Source: Diaphorobacter sp. HDW4B (GTDB lineage Bacteria > Pseudomonadota > Gammaproteobacteria > Burkholderiales > Burkholderiaceae_C). Taken from it: a stretch of DNA of 64,000 nt. Both the position numbers and the translations under genes were made by a program. The notes beneath the pieces are model-generated. The model ran no database searches. It saw only the letters and a list, made by a program, of their open reading frames with translations, and was not told the origin of the DNA. Shown here one piece after another: positions 46,581 through 55,501 of the stretch (position 1 is its first letter; the number at the start of each line of letters is the position of its first letter). The stretch lies in the NCBI RefSeq assembly GCF_011305535.1, contig NZ_CP049905.1, positions 682,001 to 746,000 of the forward strand. The letters are read 5' to 3'.

Positions 46581-49500
46581 ATGGCTCAGTTCTTCATCAA
46601 CCGCCCCGTTTTTGCGTGGGTGCTGTCCATCGTCATCATGCTCGCAGGCGCGATGTCCATCTGGACCTTGCCGCTTGAGCAGTACCCCGACATCGCGCCA
46701 CCGCGCGTGACGCTGAACACGATCTACACCGGTGCCAGCGCCGAGACCGTGGAAAACTCGGTCACCCAGGTGATCGAGCAGCAGCTCAAGGGCCTCGACA
46801 ACCTGCTCTACATGAGCTCGATCAGCGACTCCGCCGGTCGCTCGCGCACCACCCTCACCTTCGCGCCGGGCACCAACATCGACGTGGCGCAGGTGCAGGC
46901 CCAGAACAAGCTGCAGGGCGCGGTCAACCGTCTGCCCGATTCGGTCAAGAGCCGCGGCGTGTTCGTGAACAAGGGCGGCAACGACTACCTCGTCACCTAT
47001 GTGTTCACCTCGCCCGACCCCAGCGTCACGCAAGTGCGCATCGGCGACTACCTCACCAGCAACGTGGTCGACGTGATCGCCCGCGTGGACGGCGTGGGCG
47101 ACGTGACCGTCTTCGGCACCAACTACGCCATGCGGATCTGGATGGACCCGGCGCTGATGGAGAAGTACGCGCTCATGCCCTCCGATCTGGTTGCGGCGCT
47201 GAACAACCAGAACGTGCAGGTCTCTGCCGGTCAGCTCGGCCAGTTGCCCGCCACCAAGGGCCAGATGCTGAACGCCACGATCACTGCGCGCTCCAAGCTG
47301 CAGACGATCGACCAGTTCAAGGACATCGTCCTGAAGTCCGCACAGGACGGCTCGGTCGTGACGGTTGCCGATGTGGCCCGCGTCACGCTCGAAGGCGACA
47401 ACCTCACGGTGAAATCCATCCTCAACGGCCAGCCCGGCGCGGGCTTGGGCATTGTGCTGGCCGATGGCGCGAACGCCATGAAGGTGGCCGTGGACGTACA
47501 AAAGAAGCTCGACGAGCTGTCGCAATATTTCCCCGACGGCATCCAGGGCGTGATCAGCTCGGACAGCACGCCGTTCGTGCGCGCCTCGATCAAGGAAGTG
47601 GTCCACACCCTGGCCGAAGCCATGGTGCTGGTGACGCTGGTGATGTTTGTGTTCCTGCAGAACTTCCGCGCCACGCTGATTCCCGCCATCGCGGTTCCGG
47701 TCGTGCTGCTGGGCACCTTCGGCGTGTTGTCGCTGATGGGCTACTCGATCAACATGCTGACCATGTTCGCCATGGTGCTGGCCATCGGCCTGCTGGTGGA
47801 CGATGCCATCGTGGTGGTCGAAAACGTCGAACGCGTGATGAGCGAAGAAGGCCTCAGCCCCAAGGAGGCCACGCAGAAATCCATGGCGGAAATCACGCCC
47901 GCGCTGGTCGGCATCGGCCTCACGCTGTCGGCGGTGTTCATCCCCATGGCGTTTTTCGCGGGCTCGGTGGGCGTGATCTATCGCCAGTTCTCGGTCACCA
48001 TCGTGGCCGCCATGGCACTGTCCGTTTTCGTCGCGCTCACGCTGACTCCGGCGCTGTGCGCCACGCTGCTCAAGCCCATGCCGCACGGTCACCACGAGCG
48101 CCCCATCCGCAAGGGTCCGCTCGGTCTGCTCGACCGCTTTTTCCGTGGCTTCAACCACCAGTTCGACAGCAAGGCCAACTGGTATCAGGGCTCGGTCGGC
48201 AAGCTGCTGAGCCGTGCGGGTCGCGTGATGGTGATCTTCCTGCTGCTGGTCGGTGTCGTGGCCTGGCTGTTCCACCGCCTGCCTACATCCTTCCTGCCCG
48301 ATGAGGACCAGGGTTTCGTCTCCGCCAGCATCACCTTGCCTTCCGGTGCGACCGATGCGCGCCTGCAGGACGTGATGGACGAGATGACCACATACTTCCG
48401 CTCGATTCCCGAAGTCGATCGCGTGAACGCCATCTCCGGCCTGAACGGCAACCAGAACTCCGGCAACATGTTCGTGCGCCTGAAGCCTTGGGACCAGCGC
48501 CCGCTGGCCAGCCAGTCGGCCGCCAGCATCGCAAACAAAGCCACCAAGGATCTGCGCAAGATTCGTGACGCCCGCATCTTCGTGATGCTGCCGCCCGCCG
48601 TGCGCGGTCTGGGTTCGGCGTCCGGCATCAACTTCATGCTCAAGGACCTGAACGGCCTCGGCCACGACGCGCTGATGCATGCCAAGGAGACCATGGTCAA
48701 CGAAGCGCGCAACATGCCTTCGCTGCTGAACATGCGCACGACCAATTTCGACGACACGTCCGAGCTGCAAGTCGACATCGACGACCGCAAGGCGTCGGCG
48801 CTGGGTCTGTCGATGACCGACATCAACAGCGTGCTCTCCAGCGCGCTGGGTGGCAACTACGTCAACGACTTCATCCACTTCGGCCGCGTCAAGCGCGTCT
48901 ACATCCAGGCCGATGCGCCGTTCCGCATGCTGCCGCAGGACATCCTGCAATGGTCGGTACGCAACAAGAACGGCGAGATGGTGCGCTTCTCCTCCTTCGC
49001 CACCACCTCGTGGACCAGCGGCTCGCCGCAGCTCATGCGCTACAACGGCAGCCCCGCGCTCGAAATGCTGGCCAACACACCGCAGGGCGTGAGCTCGGGT
49101 GACGCCATGAAGGCCGTCGAAACCATCATGCAGAAGATGCCCAACGGCATCGGCATCGAATGGACCGGCGCGTCGCTGCAGGAGCGCCAGTCGGGCTCGC
49201 AGGCACCGCTGCTGTATGCCGTCTCGATTCTGTTCGTGTTCCTGTGCCTTGCCGCGCTGTACGAAAGCTGGAGCGTGCCGTTCTCGGTGATGCTGGCCGT
49301 GCCGCTGGGCGTGATCGGTGCGCTGCTCGCCACTTACACGCGCGGCATGTCCAACGACGTGTACTTCCAGGTGGGCCTGCTCACCACCGTCGGGCTGGCG
49401 TCGAAAAACGCGATTCTGATCGTCGAATTCGCCGTGCAGTTGCAGGAGCGCGGCATCAAGATCGTCGATGCCACGCTGCAGGCCGTTCGCATGCGTCTGC

Positions 49501-49745
49501 GCCCGATTCTGATGACCTCGCTGGCCTTCGGCTTCGGCGTGCTGCCGCTGGCCATCGGCACCGGCGCAGGTGCGGCAGGCCGCCAGGCCATCGGCACGGC
49601 CGTGCTTGGCGGCATGGTGTTTTCGACCTTGCTTGGCATCTTCTTCGTTCCGGTGTTCTTCCTCGTGGTGCGCAACCTGTTCGCCCGCAAGAAGAACCCA
49701 ACGGCACCTGCCCCGAACGACACACCGCATACCGCAGCACCATGA
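46581..49745 (+). CDS. RND multidrug efflux permease (AcrB/MexB-like, HAE1)
   Basis: 1054 residues, 12 TM helices with two large periplasmic loops. The proton-relay Asp407-Asp408 pair is in GLLVDDAIVVVENVERV of TM4. The N-terminus MAQFFINRPVFAWVLSIVIMLAGAMSI and the C-terminal TM helices are typical of HAE-1 drug pumps rather than CusA-type metal pumps. 18 bp separates it from the adaptor, and it overlaps the outer-membrane gene by 4 bp. Confidence 0.96.
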   Translation: MAQFFINRPVFAWVLSIVIMLAGAMSIWTLPLEQYPDIAPPRVTLNTIYTGASAETVENSVTQVIEQQLKGLDNLLYMSSISDSAGRSRTTLTFAPGTNIDVAQVQAQNKLQGAVNRLPDSVKSRGVFVNKGGNDYLVTYVFTSPDPSVTQVRIGDYLTSNVVDVIARVDGVGDVTVFGTNYAMRIWMDPALMEKYALMPSDLVAALNNQNVQVSAGQLGQLPATKGQMLNATITARSKLQTIDQFKDIVLKSAQDGSVVTVADVARVTLEGDNLTVKSILNGQPGAGLGIVLADGANAMKVAVDVQKKLDELSQYFPDGIQGVISSDSTPFVRASIKEVVHTLAEAMVLVTLVMFVFLQNFRATLIPAIAVPVVLLGTFGVLSLMGYSINMLTMFAMVLAIGLLVDDAIVVVENVERVMSEEGLSPKEATQKSMAEITPALVGIGLTLSAVFIPMAFFAGSVGVIYRQFSVTIVAAMALSVFVALTLTPALCATLLKPMPHGHHERPIRKGPLGLLDRFFRGFNHQFDSKANWYQGSVGKLLSRAGRVMVIFLLLVGVVAWLFHRLPTSFLPDEDQGFVSASITLPSGATDARLQDVMDEMTTYFRSIPEVDRVNAISGLNGNQNSGNMFVRLKPWDQRPLASQSAASIANKATKDLRKIRDARIFVMLPPAVRGLGSASGINFMLKDLNGLGHDALMHAKETMVNEARNMPSLLNMRTTNFDDTSELQVDIDDRKASALGLSMTDINSVLSSALGGNYVNDFIHFGRVKRVYIQADAPFRMLPQDILQWSVRNKNGEMVRFSSFATTSWTSGSPQLMRYNGSPALEMLANTPQGVSSGDAMKAVETIMQKMPNGIGIEWTGASLQERQSGSQAPLLYAVSILFVFLCLAALYESWSVPFSVMLAVPLGVIGALLATYTRGMSNDVYFQVGLLTTVGLASKNAILIVEFAVQLQERGIKIVDATLQAVRMRLRPILMTSLAFGFGVLPLAIGTGAGAAGRQAIGTAVLGGMVFSTLLGIFFVPVFFLVVRNLFARKKNPTAPAPNDTPHTAAP

Positions 49746-51358
49746 TGATGGAACCGAATTTCTTGTCTTCCCTGCTCCCCCGCTGGCGGTGCGCGGTCGT
49801 TCTGAGCGCGCCACTGATGCTCTCGGCCTGCATGTCGCTGGCCCCTGACTACCAACAGCCGCCGCTGCCCGTGCAGGACAATCTGGAACACGCCAAATCC
49901 ACCGCCGCGCTCTCGCCCGACCAACAAGCCGCCCTGCGTGTCGACGCGCAGAACGGCCCGATGGCCTGGCAGGATTTCATCGGCGAGCCGCGCCTGCGCG
50001 AACTGATCCGTCAGGCACTCGACAACAACCGCGACCTGCGTGTGGCCACCCTCGCCATCGAGAAAGCACGCGCGCAATACGGCATCGAACGCGCCGGTCT
50101 GTTCCCGTCCGTCGCAGCGACAGGCACAGGCAACCGCACGCGCACGGCCGACGATCTGACCACGGCGGGCCGCTCCAACACCACTGGGCAATACTCGGCA
50201 CAACTCGGCTTCACCAGCTACGAAATCGACTTCTTCGGTCGCGTGCGCAATCTCAACGAAGTCGCGCTGCAGGAATTTCTGCGCACAGGCGACAGCCGCC
50301 GCAGCGTGCAACTCAGCCTGATCGCCGAAATCGCCAACGCCTGGCTCACGCTCGACGCCGACGCCCGCCGCCTGGCCCTAGCGCGCGAGACCTTGCGCAC
50401 GCGCCTCGAATCGCTGCAACTCACCGAGCGCAGCTTTGAGCTCGGCGCAGCCAACGGCCTCACCTTGGCACAGACCCGCACCACCGTCGACTCGGCACGC
50501 GTCGATGTCGGCACCTACACATCGCAGCTCGCACGCGACCGCAACGCGCTGACATTGCTCGTGGGCGACTCCGTGCACGAATCGCTGCTGCCCGCCAGCG
50601 TCGCGATTGCAGCGGCCACCAAGACGCAGCCCGCACCACTGGGCACCGGCCCGCGCACATCGGAACGCCTGTCGTCCGTGCAAGTGCTGCTGCCCGAGCC
50701 CGTGGCGGCGCTGCTCTCCGTGCCGCAAGACCTGCCCTCATCCGTGCTGCTGCAACGCCCCGACGTGCAGGCCTCCGAACGCACCCTGCGCGGCACCTAC
50801 GCCAACATCGGCGCAGCGCGCGCGGCATTTTTCCCGTCGATCACGCTCACCTCGTTCATCGGCGTGGGCAGCAACGCGCTGTCCAACCTGTTCGACGCAG
50901 GCAACGGCACCTGGTCGTTCATCCCGCAGATCCGCTTGCCGATCTTCGACGCCGGCAAAAACCGCTCCAGCCTGCGCGTGGCCGAAGTCGCCCGCGACTC
51001 CGCCGTCGCCACCTACGAAAAAACCGTGCAAACCGCCTTCCGCGAAGTCTCGGACGCCCTCGCCGACCGCGCCACACTGGACGACCGCCTCAACGCACAG
51101 GCATCCATGGTCGACTCCACCAAGAAAGCGCTGGAACTCTCCGACGCCCGCTACCGCCTCGGCGCGGACAACTATTTGTCCGTACTCGACGCCCAACGCT
51201 CGCTCTACACCGCACAACAAACCCAGATCACCCTGCAACTGGCCGAACAGGTCAACCGCATCACGATCTACAAGGTACTGGGCGGGCAATGGGGGGACGG
51301 CGCGCTGGAGCGGGACGATGTGAGCACCACGCAGCTACGATCAAACGTCGCCAACTGA
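49742..51358 (+). CDS. RND outer-membrane channel lipoprotein (OprM-like)
   Basis: 538 residues from ATG 49742 (ATGA overlap with the permease stop). Lipobox LMLSA-C30, then two OEP repeats: LIRQALDNNRDLRVATLAIEKARAQYGIERAGLFPSV and SSVLLQRPDVQASERTLRGTYANIGAARAAFFPSITLTS. It completes the tripartite drug efflux system and is the last chromosomal gene before the putative integrated element. Confidence 0.94.
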   Translation: MMMEPNFLSSLLPRWRCAVVLSAPLMLSACMSLAPDYQQPPLPVQDNLEHAKSTAALSPDQQAALRVDAQNGPMAWQDFIGEPRLRELIRQALDNNRDLRVATLAIEKARAQYGIERAGLFPSVAATGTGNRTRTADDLTTAGRSNTTGQYSAQLGFTSYEIDFFGRVRNLNEVALQEFLRTGDSRRSVQLSLIAEIANAWLTLDADARRLALARETLRTRLESLQLTERSFELGAANGLTLAQTRTTVDSARVDVGTYTSQLARDRNALTLLVGDSVHESLLPASVAIAAATKTQPAPLGTGPRTSERLSSVQVLLPEPVAALLSVPQDLPSSVLLQRPDVQASERTLRGTYANIGAARAAFFPSITLTSFIGVGSNALSNLFDAGNGTWSFIPQIRLPIFDAGKNRSSLRVAEVARDSAVATYEKTVQTAFREVSDALADRATLDDRLNAQASMVDSTKKALELSDARYRLGADNYLSVLDAQRSLYTAQQTQITLQLAEQVNRITIYKVLGGQWGDGALERDDVSTTQLRSNVAN

Positions 51359-51529
51359 AGCAGGCTGTCGCCCAAATCACGATCCCGCTTGAGTCTGGAC
51401 GCGTAAAGGAGTTTGTTTTGATTCGCTGCGAGCCTCTCCCACCACAGGAGGGATTCGCCCCTTACCCGCTTCCATACGAACCAAGCTGACCTCAGGCAGG
51501 TGCAAACAAAGCTGAAAAAGAAAAGGTAA

Positions 51530-51558
51530 AAACAAAAAAACCGCCTTGAAGGCGGTTT
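51530..51558 (-). terminator. Intrinsic terminator downstream of the tRNA-Val fragment
   Basis: Minus-strand stem AAACCGCC-TTCAA-GGCGGTTT is followed by a T-rich tail (TTTTTTTGTTTTT). It lies ~80 nt beyond the 3' CCA of the tRNA remnant, where a tRNA terminator is expected, and also faces the end of the RND operon. Confidence 0.8.
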
Positions 51559-51636
51559 GCTTTGTTGGAACTCATCACTGAGTTCCTCAAGTCTTCCCTG
51601 AAATTCTGAAGTCTGGTCTCCTTCAGAGGGAAAACT

Positions 51637-51664
51637 TGGTAGGCGCGATTGGACTCGAACTAAC
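51637..51664 (-). other. tRNA-Val(GAC) 3' fragment, putative attachment site
   Basis: Read on the minus strand the segment is ...TTCGAGTCCAATCGCGCCTACCA: the T-loop and T-stem 3' strand, acceptor 3' strand (CGCGCCT), discriminator A and CCA of a betaproteobacterial tRNA-Val(GAC). The anticodon and 5' parts are absent to the right (51665 onward does not match). One T-stem mismatch has appeared. This is how the displaced copy looks after tRNA-targeted integration. Confidence 0.65.
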
Positions 51665-52057
51665 ACGAGCGGCATTGCGAAACAAGGCTCTAGAGGGGGA
51701 TGGTCCTGTTTTGATACGCCTGAATACCCCGGAATACGCGTCAATGTCCCCGAGATTTGTCCCTGAAAATGGCGGGGCTCTCTGGCCTAAGACCCGTTCT
51801 TTTCTCCGCTGATACGTTCTCCTGTCCCACTGATTTCGTCGATGGATTTGCACTTCCGGCCATCACCAGTCAGTCGCCCAACCATCACAAAGCTGACATT
51901 CACCGCAAAGACAAGGGTAAACACCAGCCCTCTCACCCCTCGAATTCACCTGTTTAGGGGACAGACAAAGTCTACCGAACCATTTGTAATCAGCTGCAAT
52001 AAACCTGTTCGTCTTTGAATGGGAATGGTCACAAAATTCCAAATACAGGGTTGCAAC

Positions 52058-54238
52058 ATGAGAGCAAAACATAACGGGCGGGGAACAGGGGCTGTTTTCA
52101 CTCAAAAAAGCCAAGCACTGGCCTTGCTGCTGGGCTTGAGCCTTGGCGTTTGGAGCCATGCAAGCTACGCATCAGCAGATTGCACAGGCAATAACGCCAC
52201 CGCCAACTTCATTCAAGGCACCACATCGGACGATGGCGTTGCCAGCACCATGAACTGGAGTACCGGATTAGTGTGGCAACAGTGCTCTGTGGGGCAAACA
52301 GGCACAAGTTGCAGCGGTACCGCGACAAGCAAAAAATGGGTCGAATGGAACAACAGCTACGCCCCGTTGGTGTACAGCGACCCTCCAGTGTCCCTTGCCA
52401 CCAATCGGCTTACCAGTGGCGCTTGGCGTACACCTTATTTACATGAACTTTATGGGCTGGCCTCTGGATGCTCAGTTCCAACGAGCTTCATCAACGACAC
52501 CGTCTTTCCGAATACGCCAACTTTATCGTTTTGGCCGGCCTCGCAATTTGCGCCTGACCTGTCCCGCGCGTGGTTCGTCTATTTCTTCAATGGCAGTTCC
52601 GACGTGCGCGACAAGGCCGCTCCTAATCCAGTTCGCCTAGTGCGAAGCGGACAGTCATTTTCTCTTTTTGGCTCCTCAGACAATCAGTCCCTGTCCGCCA
52701 ATGCCGGGAGCCAAGTCGCCTTCAGCACGACCTCATTGAAAGCACCTGCAGACACTGTGGCATGGGGCGGTGCCCGTATCTCCGGTGATGGGAGCCCGGA
52801 GTTTCAGGTCAACGGTGCAGGCGCATGGGTGAAGGAAGCGATTGTCAGCAGCAACGACCAGCTCACCGTGCGCATGACGGCGGGCAACAAGGGAACCACT
52901 GGCACGGCCACGCTGACGCTGCATAGTGGGCAGACCACGGGAGAAACCACCGACACTAGCACATGGGGCAATGGTGCAACGGTCATGCAGGAAACCAACG
53001 CGACCTTCGAGCTGACCAGCAACGCAGTGGCGCAAACCATCACCAACCCTGCAGCAAGCCCAACGGCACCGGTCTATGCGCCCAATGGCACTTTCACCGT
53101 GTCTGCCACCGCAGGCGCTTCCACCAGCCCGCTGAGCTATTCCAGCCAGACGACCAGCATCTGCACGGTGCCGGACGCCTCAAAGAATATCGTCACCATG
53201 CAGAGCGCAGGCGACTGCACCATTGCCTTTGACCAAGCAGGAGACAGCACCTACGCTGCGGCCCCGCAAGTGACGTTGACGGGTACCATTGCCAAGGCCG
53301 CGCAGACGCTCAGCTTCTCATCTGCAGCGCCCACCAATGCCAAGGTAGGAGACAACTACACCGCAACCACCAACTCGGGCGGCTCCACCTCGACCGGCAC
53401 CTTGGCGGTGGCAGGCAATTGCTCTTTGAGCGTGTCGACCGTCATCTTTGACGCCGCTGGCTCGTGCACGGTGACGGCCAGCCAGTTGGGAGATGCGAAC
53501 TACCTGGATGCGACCTCTGTAACGCAGACCATCCCCATCGGCAAGGCCAATCAGACATTGGCCTTCAGCAGCACCGCACCCACCAATGCCAAGGTGGGAG
53601 GCAGCTACAGCGTGACCACCACATCGGGTAAATCGACTTCACTCGTCACGCTGGCGGCGACAGGCAACTGCTCCTTGGCCGGGTCGACGGTCAGCCTCGA
53701 TGCTTATGGTTCATGCTCGGTGACGGCCAGCCAGAAAGGGGATGCGAACTATCTGGATGCGCCAGACGTGACGCAGACGTTCAGCATTGCCCAAAGCGGC
53801 TCGGGTGTGAACATCATCTCCACCCCCAACCCATCGCAGCCGGGGCAGGATGTGATGTTCAGCGTGTCCGTGTCGCTTGACTCCACCAAGAGCCTGAAGT
53901 CACAAAACAGCCTGACGAAGGCAGTTGCTGTGCCCACTGGTACTGTCACATTGACCGATAGCACCACAACGCTTGGCACTGCCACGCTGGATGCCAGCGG
54001 CAATGCCACGCTGACGGTGAAATCATTCACCACCGTTGGCACGCACAGCATTGTGGCGAGCTACAGCGGGGATGCGAACTATCCGGCATTCCAAAGCGCT
54101 GCATTCACACAGACGGTGAGCGCTGCGCCAGTGGCTACGCCCGTACCGCTGTTTGGCGAACTGTGGGAAAAGCTGTTGCTGTCGCTGATGGTGGTGAGTG
54201 TGTCTGCGCTGTGCCTGCTGATGCGCCGGGCTGCCTGA
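52058..54238 (+). CDS. DUF1566/Ig-repeat surface protein with IPTL-like C-terminal signal
   Basis: 726 residues from ATG 52058; ATG 52019 would add a region without signal character. A signal peptide ends near SHASYASA. A DUF1566-type domain follows (STGLVWQQC ... WRTPYLHELYGLASGC ... FWPASQFAPDLSRAWFVYF). A linker leads to two near-identical 83-residue repeats beginning near AAPTNAKVGDNY and TAPTNAKVGGSY, then one Big_3-type domain (PTGTVTLTDSTTTLGTATLDASG). The C-terminus is VPLFGELWEKLLLSLMV...LLMRRAA, the IPTL-CTERM form. Likely surface-exposed; element cargo or host gene cannot be settled. Confidence 0.82.
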   Translation: MRAKHNGRGTGAVFTQKSQALALLLGLSLGVWSHASYASADCTGNNATANFIQGTTSDDGVASTMNWSTGLVWQQCSVGQTGTSCSGTATSKKWVEWNNSYAPLVYSDPPVSLATNRLTSGAWRTPYLHELYGLASGCSVPTSFINDTVFPNTPTLSFWPASQFAPDLSRAWFVYFFNGSSDVRDKAAPNPVRLVRSGQSFSLFGSSDNQSLSANAGSQVAFSTTSLKAPADTVAWGGARISGDGSPEFQVNGAGAWVKEAIVSSNDQLTVRMTAGNKGTTGTATLTLHSGQTTGETTDTSTWGNGATVMQETNATFELTSNAVAQTITNPAASPTAPVYAPNGTFTVSATAGASTSPLSYSSQTTSICTVPDASKNIVTMQSAGDCTIAFDQAGDSTYAAAPQVTLTGTIAKAAQTLSFSSAAPTNAKVGDNYTATTNSGGSTSTGTLAVAGNCSLSVSTVIFDAAGSCTVTASQLGDANYLDATSVTQTIPIGKANQTLAFSSTAPTNAKVGGSYSVTTTSGKSTSLVTLAATGNCSLAGSTVSLDAYGSCSVTASQKGDANYLDAPDVTQTFSIAQSGSGVNIISTPNPSQPGQDVMFSVSVSLDSTKSLKSQNSLTKAVAVPTGTVTLTDSTTTLGTATLDASGNATLTVKSFTTVGTHSIVASYSGDANYPAFQSAAFTQTVSAAPVATPVPLFGELWEKLLLSLMVVSVSALCLLMRRAA
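53296..53790 (+). repeat. Two-copy 249-bp coding repeat
   Basis: The block containing CCCACCAATGCCAAGGT recurs exactly 249 bp apart (near 53330 and 53579). Each unit encodes one 83-residue Ig-like module with a conserved GNCSL and GDANYLDA. Confidence 0.8.
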
Positions 54239-54290
54239 CTGCCTGAGAGTTGCAATGCGCCTATGGCGCCCCTGAATCGCCCCGGATTTC

Positions 54291-55166
54291 CTAGACACTG
54301 TTGAGCCGTTGGGAATGCCGTCTTTCGAACTCTACCGGAGAGATATCTCCGGCGGTGCCATGACGCCTTTTCGGGTTGTAAAACATCTCGATGTAGTTGA
54401 AGACATCAGCCCTGGCCTCATCGCGCGTCGGGTAAATCTGGCGGCGAATACGCTCGCGCTTGAGCAACTGGAAGAAGCTCTCGGCCACGGCGTTGTCGTG
54501 ACAGTTGCCGCGACGACTCATGCTGGAGACCAGATTGTGATCTCGCAGAAAGCCCTGCCAGTCATGGCCTGTAAACTGACTACCCTGATCCGAATGCACC
54601 ATGACAGGCAGCTTAGGCCTGCGACGCCACAAGGCCATCAACAGTGCATCGAGCACCAAGCCAGTATCGATGCGGCTGCCCATAGACCAGCCAACAACCT
54701 GACGTGAGAACAGGTCAACCACCACCGCCAGATACAGCCAACCTTCATGGGTGCGGATGTATGTGATGTCAGTCACCCAAGCTTGGTTGGGCTCGGCCGC
54801 TGCGAAGCGGCGCTGCAAGTGATTGGGCGCGACGATGGCAGGTTTGCCGCCACGCATGCCTGCACGGCGTTTGTAGCCCGTCTGTGAGCGCAGCCCCTCG
54901 ATTTTGAGCAGTCGTGCCACGCGATGCTTGCCGCAGCTCTCGCCCAAATCACGCATGTCCATGGTCAGCTTGCGATAGCCATAGACGCCACCACTCTCGA
55001 GCCACGCATGCTTGAGAAGACCCAACAGACGTTGATCGTCCTTTGCACGAAGGCTCATCGGTTGCGCCTTCCAGGCGTAGTAGCCGCTAGGGTGTACAGC
55101 CATGACCTTGCACAGTCGGCGAATGCTGTACTCACCTTCATGGCGCTTGATGAATGCGTACTTCAC
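54291..55166 (-). CDS. IS3-family transposase OrfB (DDE)
   Basis: 291 residues. HTH_21 region (GVYGYRKLTMDMRDLG), then the rve integrase core with catalytic residues Asp in WVTDITYIRT, Asp in MVHSDQGSQFT and Glu in NCHDNAVAESFFQLLK. The end has the typical YNPKRRHGTAGDISPVEFE. It starts with GTG overlapping the orfA stop (GTGA), but functional transposase is made by frameshift as OrfAB. Confidence 0.92.
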   Translation of the reverse strand: MKYAFIKRHEGEYSIRRLCKVMAVHPSGYYAWKAQPMSLRAKDDQRLLGLLKHAWLESGGVYGYRKLTMDMRDLGESCGKHRVARLLKIEGLRSQTGYKRRAGMRGGKPAIVAPNHLQRRFAAAEPNQAWVTDITYIRTHEGWLYLAVVVDLFSRQVVGWSMGSRIDTGLVLDALLMALWRRRPKLPVMVHSDQGSQFTGHDWQGFLRDHNLVSSMSRRGNCHDNAVAESFFQLLKRERIRRQIYPTRDEARADVFNYIEMFYNPKRRHGTAGDISPVEFERRHSQRLNSV

Positions 55167-55441
55167 CCGGACTGCTTGGCAAAGTACGCTGCGGCCTTTT
55201 TTAGGATGTCGCGCTCCTCTGTGACTCGCTTGAGTTCAGCCTTCAGTCGTCGCAACTCCTCGGTTTGTGACACCTGTGCCGGCCGATCATGGGCAGGCGT
55301 TCCTTGAGCCTTGATCCATTGATAAAGGCTGTGCTGACTTACGCCTAGTCGGGCTGAAACATCGGCCACCTTATGGCCGCGCTCAGTGATCTGCTTGACT
55401 GCTTCGGTCTTGAATTCTTGGGGATATCTTTGGTTACTCAT
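55163..55441 (-). CDS. IS3-family OrfA (helix-turn-helix)
   Basis: 92 residues. A HTH_Tnp_1 helix-turn-helix (EFKTEAVKQITERGHKVADVSARLGVSQHSLYQW) and a leucine-zipper-like coiled coil (EELRRLKAELKRVTEERDILKKAAAYF). The slippery A6G is near its end. Confidence 0.92.
   Translation of the reverse strand: MSNQRYPQEFKTEAVKQITERGHKVADVSARLGVSQHSLYQWIKAQGTPAHDRPAQVSQTEELRRLKAELKRVTEERDILKKAAAYFAKQSG
55196..55202 (-). promoter_or_regulatory. Slippery heptamer for -1 frameshift
   Basis: A-AAA-AAG (minus strand) lies 30 nt before the orfA stop, the usual IS3-family site that fuses OrfA to OrfB. Confidence 0.75.
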
Positions 55442-55501
55442 AGCACCTCCTATTGGGCCTTAGATTTAAGGCTCAGAGGTGTCTAGAAAACCCGGGGCGA
55501 T

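Larger units (their letters stand above)
51359..52057. other. Junction region between chromosome and integrated element
   Basis: About 700 bp without a credible protein gene. It holds a strong minus-strand terminator, the tRNA-Val 3' fragment and about 395 bp of element-end sequence. The small frames here lack RBS and family resemblance. Confidence 0.55.

Noticed and set aside
46533-49814. A 1093-codon open frame antisense to the RND permease gene
   Set aside because: It is an effect of high GC and codon bias in the permease. The product is His/Gln/Arg-rich with no domain, and the plus-strand gene has all family motifs.
51665-51760. The rest of a tRNA-Val next to the 3' fragment
   Set aside because: The sequence to the right cannot form D- and anticodon arms and has no GAC anticodon context; the gene is a fragment only.
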